Shown here one piece after another: positions 7,107 through 11,873 of a DNA stretch of 11,873 nucleotides. The position numbers and the translations under genes are program-made. Position 1 is the stretch's first letter, and each line of letters opens with the position of its first letter. The stretch comes from an uncultured Clostridiaceae bacterium (GTDB taxonomy: Bacteria; Bacillota; Clostridia; Lachnospirales; Lachnospiraceae). The notes beneath the pieces were generated by a model. The model was not told the DNA's origin, searched no databases, and saw nothing but the letters and a program-made list of their open reading frames with translations. Where the stretch lies: NCBI GenBank assembly GCA_947175805.1, contig CAMWOF010000041.1, positions 1 to 11,873 of the forward strand, given 5' to 3'.

Positions 7107-8525
7107 CTAAAACCGAAAATCCCTCTGCCCGCTCTTGATTGCCTCGATATTCTCCTTTGCCTTCTGCTTGACCGCCGGATTCGTAATTCGCTCCAATTCC
7201 TTCTGAATCAATGGCCCGCCAAGGGCTCTTGACTTCTCGCCCGCATAGTCCATCAAATATTCCTGCAAGGTCATCAGGGCATTCGGATGACAGCAGTTGA
7301 TAATCTGCCGGTTCTTTAACAGGGACATAAAACGGTCGCCGGTTCTTCCCGCCCGGTAGCAGGCGGTACAAAAGCTCGGTATATAGCCAAGCTCCATAAG
7401 CCATGCCACAACCTCATCTAATGTTCTGTTGTCAATGACGTCAAACTGTGCGCTGTTGTCCTCCTCCGGCTCCTCCTCCACATAACCGCCTACGGAGGTT
7501 CTTGAACCGCCGCTGATTTGGGAAATACCAAGCTCTAACACCCGTTTTCTTGTAGCCTTGCTCTCCCTTGTGGACACAATCATGCCGGTGTATGGCACCG
7601 CAATCCGAATCACAGCTACAAGCTTTGCAAATGTATCATCATCAATACTGTTATCAAAGGCTGCCGGATCAATATCATCCGCATGGCGGATTCTCGGCAC
7701 ACTGATGGTATGAGGGCCTACGCCATGTACCGCTTCTAAATGTTCTGCGTGCATTAAAAGCCCTACCATCTCATAGCGGTAGGTTTCCAGCCCAAATAGA
7801 ACACCTAAGCCTACATCATCGATACCGCCCTCCATAGCTCTGTCCATCGCCTCCGTGTGGTAGGCATAATCGTGCTTTGGGCCTGTTGGATGCAGTTTTT
7901 CGTAACTGTCCTTATGGTAGGTCTCCTGAAACAAAATGTAGGTGCCAATGCCGGCATCCTTTAATTTTTTATAATTCTCCACTGTGGTCGCTGCAATGTT
8001 GACGTTCACCCGGCGGATATCGCCGTTTTTGTGGTGTACATTGTAAATGGTATCTATGCTTTCCAGAATGTATTCTATAGGATTATTTACCGGATCCTCT
8101 CCCGACTCGATGGCAAGCCGCTTGTGCCCCATATCCTGCAGGGCAATGACCTCATTTCTAATTTCCTCCTGGGTCAGCTTCTTTCTGGAGATATGACCGT
8201 TCTTTGCATGGTAAGGACAGTATACACAGCCATTCACACAGTAATTCGACAGATAAAGCGGCGCAAACATGACAATACGGTTACCGTAAAATTCCTGCTT
8301 AATGCGCTTTGCCAGCAGGTTAATCCGCTCGTTGATTTCCGGTATCGGACAATCTAACAGCACCGCCGCCTCCCGATAGGAAATTCCTTTCATCTCCTCT
8401 GCCTTTTTCAAAATCTCTTCAATTAATGCCCTGTCCTCCCTGTGCTCCTTGGCATATGCCAGCACATCTTCAATCTCTTCATGGCAGATAAATTCCTCCG
8501 CCCGCATAGATTTTGGGTTATACAT
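7107..8525 (-). CDS. hydG: [FeFe] hydrogenase maturase HydG (tyrosine lyase)
   Basis: A radical SAM enzyme that cleaves tyrosine to p-cresol, CO and cyanide and assembles the Fe(CO)2(CN) synthon for the H-cluster of [FeFe] hydrogenase. The full ORF is 474 residues, the usual family length. The radical-SAM CX3CX2C motif is CVNGCVYC (Cys98, 102 and 105 counted from the upstream ATG). The C-terminal auxiliary cluster motif CTACYRAGRTGDRFM, continuing to INCCHPNALMTLQEY, has the CX2CX22C spacing characteristic of HydG and absent from ThiH. Two ATGs are possible, at 8531 and 8525. AGAGGA at 8537-8532 abuts the first but lies 6 bases before the second, so 8525 is preferred. No hydE, hydF or hydrogenase gene is in the window, so its partners must be elsewhere, which is common. 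Confidence 0.95.
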   Translation of the reverse strand: MYNPKSMRAEEFICHEEIEDVLAYAKEHREDRALIEEILKKAEEMKGISYREAAVLLDCPIPEINERINLLAKRIKQEFYGNRIVMFAPLYLSNYCVNGCVYCPYHAKNGHISRKKLTQEEIRNEVIALQDMGHKRLAIESGEDPVNNPIEYILESIDTIYNVHHKNGDIRRVNVNIAATTVENYKKLKDAGIGTYILFQETYHKDSYEKLHPTGPKHDYAYHTEAMDRAMEGGIDDVGLGVLFGLETYRYEMVGLLMHAEHLEAVHGVGPHTISVPRIRHADDIDPAAFDNSIDDDTFAKLVAVIRIAVPYTGMIVSTRESKATRKRVLELGISQISGGSRTSVGGYVEEEPEEDNSAQFDVIDNRTLDEVVAWLMELGYIPSFCTACYRAGRTGDRFMSLLKNRQIINCCHPNALMTLQEYLMDYAGEKSRALGGPLIQKELERITNPAVKQKAKENIEAIKSGQRDFRF

Positions 8526-8554
8526 TTTCATTCCTCTTTTCTGCTTATCATTCT

Positions 8555-8765
8555 TAGGGATTTGCCAAACTCGTCTATAAATGCAATTTGATTGTGCAAT
8601 TATGACAGTTTGTTCGCAGGGATATCTGATGCCATCGGTATTTGGCTTGTGTATTTTACAAGCCTATGTACCGTTATGAGCAGCAGCTAAGCGCAAGCGA
8701 CCCTGCATCAAACTGTCATATTGCACAGTATATCAATGGGTAAATGCAAGTTTGGCAAATGCCTA
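8555..8765. repeat. Long imperfect inverted repeat, MITE-like or structured RNA element
   Basis: This fills nearly all the gap between plsC and hydG. The outer arms are ATTTGCCAAACT (8560-8571) and AGTTTGGCAAAT (8749-8760), flanked by TAGGG on one side and GCCTA on the other. Inner arms are TGTGCAAT plus ATGACAGTTTG (8593-8612) against CAAACTGTCAT plus ATTGCACA (8709-8727), then GCAGGG (8616-8621) against CCCTGC (8701-8706). The arm segments keep the same 21-base spacing on both sides, so the two roughly 60-base ends are inverted copies. The centre carries its own nested hairpin. No ORF is seen inside. It could be a non-autonomous mobile repeat or a transcribed structured leader. No clear target-site duplication was found. 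Confidence 0.7.
8636..8673. other. Nested hairpin in the centre of the repeat element
   Basis: CGGTA (8636-8640) pairs with TACCG (8669-8673), enclosing GGCTTGT (8644-8650) and ACAAGCC (8658-8664) around a 7-base loop. The two stacked perfect stems separated by small internal loops suggest selection for an RNA or cruciform structure rather than chance. Confidence 0.6.
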
Positions 8766-8775
8766 TTTACCATTC

Positions 8776-9510
8776 TCATAACACATTAAAGTTATTTTCA
8801 TTCTCTGCAATCACTTTCTCAATGCGAGCCTTCACGATATCTGCTATCTGGGCAGTCTTCATCCCCTGATATTCCTCTGCCGTAATCGGCGGCAGCACAT
8901 GAAGCTGCACATCCACCTTTTTTGTGGAATTGGTGTCAAAGGGAAGGTAGCAGTCGATGATGGCTATCGGCACAATCGGACATTTTGCCTTGGTCGCCGC
9001 CTTAAAGCTCCCACTCTTGAACTCGCCCAGGCGATTTCCCTGCTTTGAGCGGGTGCCCTCCGGAAATATCAGGAAATTCCGTCCTTCCCTGACCTGCTTC
9101 GCCATCTCATTGATCACCTTCATGCCCTCTTTCGGATCCTCCCTATCTATAAACAGTCCACCCATGGTCTGAACCAGCTGCCTGAGAAGAAATACATCAT
9201 ATGCCTCCTTTTTTATGACAACGCCAAAGGGAGTCGGATTTAAATATACCAAACCCATCACGTCAAACAGCCCTTGATGATTAGGGAACATAATGTAGCC
9301 GGACTCAGCGGGCAGGTTTTCCAAACCATATCCATGCACCGTCACATTTCCCTTTTTACAGCCCCGCTCCCCTATCACGCGAATCAGACTGTATTTTTTC
9401 TCCTCGCTTACCTTCTTCGTTTTTGCATAATACATCAGCTTCACAAAGATAACCGGAAGATAAATTAAATTTCTAAGCAGCATCAACGCCAAACGCTTTG
9501 CCAACCGCAA
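8776..9510 (-). CDS. plsC: 1-acyl-sn-glycerol-3-phosphate acyltransferase (PlsC family)
   Basis: Transfers an acyl chain to lysophosphatidic acid to make phosphatidic acid in membrane phospholipid synthesis. At 244 residues it is of normal length. An N-terminal hydrophobic segment (about residues 8-28) anchors it to the inner face of the membrane. Motif I is NHQGLFD (His78 and Asp83 of HX4D). The region around GGLFIDRED (118-125) fits motif II, FPEGTRS (149-155) motif III, and PIVPIAI (178-184) motif IV. No ATG lies upstream in frame before a TAG, so initiation is probably at TTG 9510 or TTG 9504. The G run near 9515 gives about 3 or 9 bases of spacing, favouring 9504. It follows lysA by 30 bases and is probably co-transcribed. 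The exact acyl acceptor cannot be read from the sequence. Confidence 0.9.
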   Translation of the reverse strand: MRLAKRLALMLLRNLIYLPVIFVKLMYYAKTKKVSEEKKYSLIRVIGERGCKKGNVTVHGYGLENLPAESGYIMFPNHQGLFDVMGLVYLNPTPFGVVIKKEAYDVFLLRQLVQTMGGLFIDREDPKEGMKVINEMAKQVREGRNFLIFPEGTRSKQGNRLGEFKSGSFKAATKAKCPIVPIAIIDCYLPFDTNSTKKVDVQLHVLPPITAEEYQGMKTAQIADIVKARIEKVIAENENNFNVL

Positions 9511-9540
9511 ACACCCCCTTATCTATAGCCATGGCTGGTA

Positions 9541-10788
9541 CTAGTCCCAGAAGCCCTCTAAGGTTGCAAAATAGTCCTCCGGCGTCTCCGCCCGCCGAAT
9601 CTGTTTTACAGATCCGTCCTCTTTAAGCAGAAGCTCTGCCGACTTTAGCTTGCCATTATAATTATATCCCATGGCAAAGCCGTGGGCGCCAGTGTCGTGG
9701 ATAACCAGATAATCTCCTATCTCAATTTCAGGCAGCATCCTGTCCACTGCAAACTTGTCGTTATTTTCACAGAGGGAGCCGCTCACATCATACCGGTGGT
9801 CACATGGGGCATCCTCTTTGCCCAAAACCGTGATGTGATGGTACGCCCCATACATGGCAGGCCGCATCAGATTCACCGCACAGGCATCCACACCAATATA
9901 ATGCTTGTAAATGCGCTTCTCATGCACCGCCTTTGTCACCAAATGCCCATAGGGCGCCAGCATGAATCTGCCAAGCTCGGTATAAATGCTGATATCGCCA
10001 AGCCCGGCCGGCACCAGCACCTCATCAAATACCCTGTGCACGCCCTCGCCAATGGCTACAATATCATTCGGCTCCTTATCCGGCGTATAAGGAACCCCAA
10101 TACCACCGGATAGGTTGATAAAACTCAGGCAGATACCAGTCTGCTCCTTTATCTCCACCGCCAGCGTAAACAATATCTTCGCCAGAGTGGGATAATATTC
10201 GTTAGTCACGGTATTGCTGGCAAGAAATGCATGCATGCCAAATTCTTCGGCACCCAGGGTTTTTAGCTTCTTATATGCCTCCATAAGCTGGGGCTTTGTC
10301 ATGCCGTATTTGGCATCTCCCGGATTGTCCATGATATCCGTCCCCAACGAGAACACACCGCCCGGATTAAAGCGGCAGGATATCCTCTTCGGAATCCCTA
10401 CATGCTTATTCAAAAAATCAATATGGGTAATGTCGTCCAGGTTAATCGTTGCACCTAATGCATCTGCTTTTACAAACTCCTCCGCCGGTGTATCATTGGA
10501 GGAAAACATAATCTCCGTCCCTGAAAAGCCACAGCGCTCCGACATCATAAGCTCTGTCATGGATGAGCAGTCCGTTCCGCAGCCCTCCTCGCGCAAAAGC
10601 TTGAGAATCGTCGGATTTGGCGTCGCCTTCACTGCAAAATATTCTTTAAACCCGGAGTTCCACGAAAATGCCGCCTTTAACCGACGCGCATTTTCCCGAA
10701 TTCCTCGCTCATCATATAGATGAAACGGGGTTGGATACTGCTCTGCTATTTTCTCTACCTGAATCTTTGTAACAAATGGTGTCTTCAT
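9541..10788 (-). CDS. lysA: Diaminopimelate decarboxylase-type PLP enzyme
   Basis: A fold-type III PLP decarboxylase of 415 residues, most likely converting meso-diaminopimelate to lysine, the last step of lysine synthesis. The PLP lysine is in YFAVKATPNP (Lys54). The phosphate-binding glycine segment is LSGGIGVPY (227-234). RPAMYGAYHHI (309-319), SGSLCENND (Cys340) and NYNG (Tyr377) match substrate and cofactor sites. Several motifs are variants of the textbook ones: SGG for GGG, ELGR (271-274) for EPGR, and HAFLASN (186-192) for HxGS. This points to a divergent LysA subgroup, so a related substrate such as a carboxynorspermidine-like compound is possible but less likely. The start has AAGGAG at 10803-10798, nine bases upstream. 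It leads an operon with plsC. Confidence 0.85.
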   Translation of the reverse strand: MKTPFVTKIQVEKIAEQYPTPFHLYDERGIRENARRLKAAFSWNSGFKEYFAVKATPNPTILKLLREEGCGTDCSSMTELMMSERCGFSGTEIMFSSNDTPAEEFVKADALGATINLDDITHIDFLNKHVGIPKRISCRFNPGGVFSLGTDIMDNPGDAKYGMTKPQLMEAYKKLKTLGAEEFGMHAFLASNTVTNEYYPTLAKILFTLAVEIKEQTGICLSFINLSGGIGVPYTPDKEPNDIVAIGEGVHRVFDEVLVPAGLGDISIYTELGRFMLAPYGHLVTKAVHEKRIYKHYIGVDACAVNLMRPAMYGAYHHITVLGKEDAPCDHRYDVSGSLCENNDKFAVDRMLPEIEIGDYLVIHDTGAHGFAMGYNYNGKLKSAELLLKEDGSVKQIRRAETPEDYFATLEGFWD

Positions 10789-10822
10789 CTAGATATACTC
10801 CTTTTAGCAATGTATTTTTACC

Positions 10823-10843
10823 ATGCGGCATATCAAACCGCAT
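10823..10843 (-). promoter_or_regulatory. Small hairpin in the lysA leader
   Basis: ATGCGG (10823-10828) and CCGCAT (10838-10843) are perfect 6-base arms with a 9-base loop, lying between the lysA promoter and its Shine-Dalgarno. It is too short to be a lysine riboswitch and has no T run after it, so a role in attenuation is not supported. Confidence 0.3.
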
Positions 10844-10871
10844 TTATTACTTAGAAAACTTCCCATTCTTT

Positions 10872-10900
10872 AGATTAGAAGTATTTCCCCTTTTTGTCAA
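10872..10900 (-). promoter_or_regulatory. Probable promoter for lysA-plsC
   Basis: A perfect -35 box TTGACA (10900-10895) is followed after 17 bases by TAATCT (10877-10872), or after 15 bases by the better box TCTAAT (10879-10874). The region is AT-rich and lies just downstream of the diguanylate cyclase terminator. The -35 is convincing, while the exact -10 is uncertain. Confidence 0.5.
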
Positions 10901-10930
10901 TAGTACAAATATATAAACAGCAGAAAGCAT

Positions 10931-10964
10931 AAATCCCCGACTACCAAAAAGCAATCGGGGATTT
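10931..10964 (-). terminator. Terminator hairpin after the diguanylate cyclase gene
   Basis: AAATCCCCGA (10931-10940) and TCGGGGATTT (10955-10964) pair over 10 bases around a 14-base loop, starting 2 bases after the stop codon. The T run on the minus strand is short (partly within the stem, then ATGCTTTC), whereas the plus strand has a six-T run. It may work in both directions, but there is no plus-strand gene to terminate. Confidence 0.65.
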
Positions 10965-10966
10965 TT

Positions 10967-11873
10967 TCATTCATGATTCACATCATACCAGCCGTAGCCG
11001 TTTCTGCCGTTTTTCTTAACCGAATACAGAGCGTTGTCTGCACATTTAGTCAATTCCCGGAAATCCTTGGAATGCTCCGGATATGCCGCTATACCGCAGC
11101 TGAAATGCAATTCAAAATCATGATTTGGACACTGTTCCTCCGTCAGCTTCACCTGACGGCACTCAACGCGCAGCGCTTCCACCCGCTTACTCACATCGCT
11201 CCGGGCAAGTCCCTTCACAAGTACCACAAACTCATCGCCGCCATAGCGGGATACCAGACCGCACTCGCCGAAATGCTTCACCAGCAGCTTTGCAAATTCC
11301 ACCAAAATGAAATCGCCCGCATCATGCCCGTATTTATCATTGACCTGCTTGAAATAATCCACATCAAAGAACATCAGTGCGCCGGCGCCCCGCTCACTGC
11401 CCTTGACAGCTGCCGCCGCAGAGTACTCAAATGCCCGTCGGTTAATTACATTTGTCAGCGGATCATAAATAGAAAGATTTGCAAACAGTTCCTTTTCCCT
11501 AGACTCACGGCGGTGACTGAGCATCAGCAGAATGCCTGAGGCGAGTACCAACGTCAGCGAAAACAGCACCGTGGCCCATCTAAACAGCGACAGTGCACCG
11601 GACAACGCCGAGCTTTTAACACGAACGACCACGCTCCAGCCCTCCATGAAATCAATAGACTCAAAAACCTGTGTATAGCTGATCTCGTCAATCGTATAGG
11701 TCAATGCCGCAAGAGGTTCTCCGCTGCGCATAAGATCTTCCCATGCCCGATATTCTGAGAACTCCTCAATTCGTTTCTTATCGAGTTTCAGATTTGACCA
11801 GCTTCCCTTCTGATACACATCATTTCCGGAACAGCGGATAATATTATCTGAATATGCATCCATAAGCCAAATC
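10967..11873 (-). CDS. Membrane diguanylate cyclase with extracellular sensor, N-terminus cut off
   Basis: Synthesises the second messenger c-di-GMP from two GTP. The frame stays open to the right edge (IWL before the first in-window Met at 11863), so the N-terminus, including the first membrane helix, is missing. The visible residues end a Cache-like extracellular sensor (for example ISYTQVFESI, EGWSVVVRV). A membrane helix follows at about 93-116 from the in-window Met, then a GGDEF domain. DPLTNVINRRAFE (134-146), FFDVDYFKQVND (165-176; metal-binding Asp168) and the active-site motif YGGDEF (207-212) are intact, so catalysis is expected. The inhibitory RxxD site is absent, with GECG at that position, so product feedback through this site is unlikely. 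The ligand sensed is unknown. Confidence 0.9.
   Translation of the reverse strand, partial: IWLMDAYSDNIIRCSGNDVYQKGSWSNLKLDKKRIEEFSEYRAWEDLMRSGEPLAALTYTIDEISYTQVFESIDFMEGWSVVVRVKSSALSGALSLFRWATVLFSLTLVLASGILLMLSHRRESREKELFANLSIYDPLTNVINRRAFEYSAAAAVKGSERGAGALMFFDVDYFKQVNDKYGHDAGDFILVEFAKLLVKHFGECGLVSRYGGDEFVVLVKGLARSDVSKRVEALRVECRQVKLTEEQCPNHDFELHFSCGIAAYPEHSKDFRELTKCADNALYSVKKNGRNGYGWYDVNHE

Noticed and set aside
7107..8531. ThiH (thiamine tyrosine lyase) instead of HydG
   Set aside because: The C-terminal CX2CX22C cluster motif, which ThiH lacks, is complete here.
8555..8765. A CRISPR array or tRNA between plsC and hydG
   Set aside because: The repeats are inverted arms of one structure, not evenly spaced direct repeats, and no cloverleaf or T-arm motif is present.
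10973..11539. A plus-strand frame of 188 codons opposite the diguanylate cyclase
   Set aside because: The minus-strand product has an intact GGDEF domain, and the plus-strand product has no recognisable motif.

Overview
The window is about 11.9 kb of a low-to-mid GC anaerobic Firmicute genome, most likely a gut clostridium of the Lachnospiraceae type. This assignment is an inference from three things: the [FeFe]-hydrogenase maturase HydG, strong GGAGG-type ribosome binding sites, and the style of the LysA and PlsC proteins. No rRNA or marker gene fixes the species. All real genes lie on the minus strand, so transcription runs from high to low coordinates.

From right to left, the window opens with a membrane diguanylate cyclase whose N-terminus lies beyond the right edge. 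It ends in a hairpin terminator. Next come a diaminopimelate-decarboxylase-like gene (lysA) with its own promoter and, 30 bases later, a plsC-type acyltransferase. A 0.2 kb palindromic element at about 8555-8765 separates plsC from hydG, and hydG ends in a strong rho-independent terminator.

The left half, from 6963 down to 1, is an accessory locus with its own promoter and a palindromic operator-like site. It starts with a 1041-residue secreted protein (alpha/alpha-toroid repeats, beta-sandwich linkers, a carbohydrate- or surface-type C-terminus). Twelve bases later follows a 1000-residue lipoprotein with coiled coil, transglutaminase-like, membrane and toxin-like regions. After that come a small Imm40-like immunity protein and the start of another small gene cut by the left edge. 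The layout is that of a polymorphic (contact-dependent) toxin: long conserved carrier, short variable C-terminal domain, then an immunity gene. The carrier half has balanced composition, while the toxin tip and everything downstream are clearly more AT-rich, as expected for a swapped cassette.

The most notable observation is a single-base frameshift in the toxin tip near base 730. The annotated ORF stops at 684, but the next reading frame continues a convincing toxin C-terminus to a stop at 580, only 24 bases before the immunity gene. The toxin therefore appears disrupted, by mutation, phase variation or a sequencing error in a G run, while its immunity gene is intact. Other items of interest are the degenerate transglutaminase active site, the structured repeat upstream of hydG, and the broken-looking gene at the left edge.
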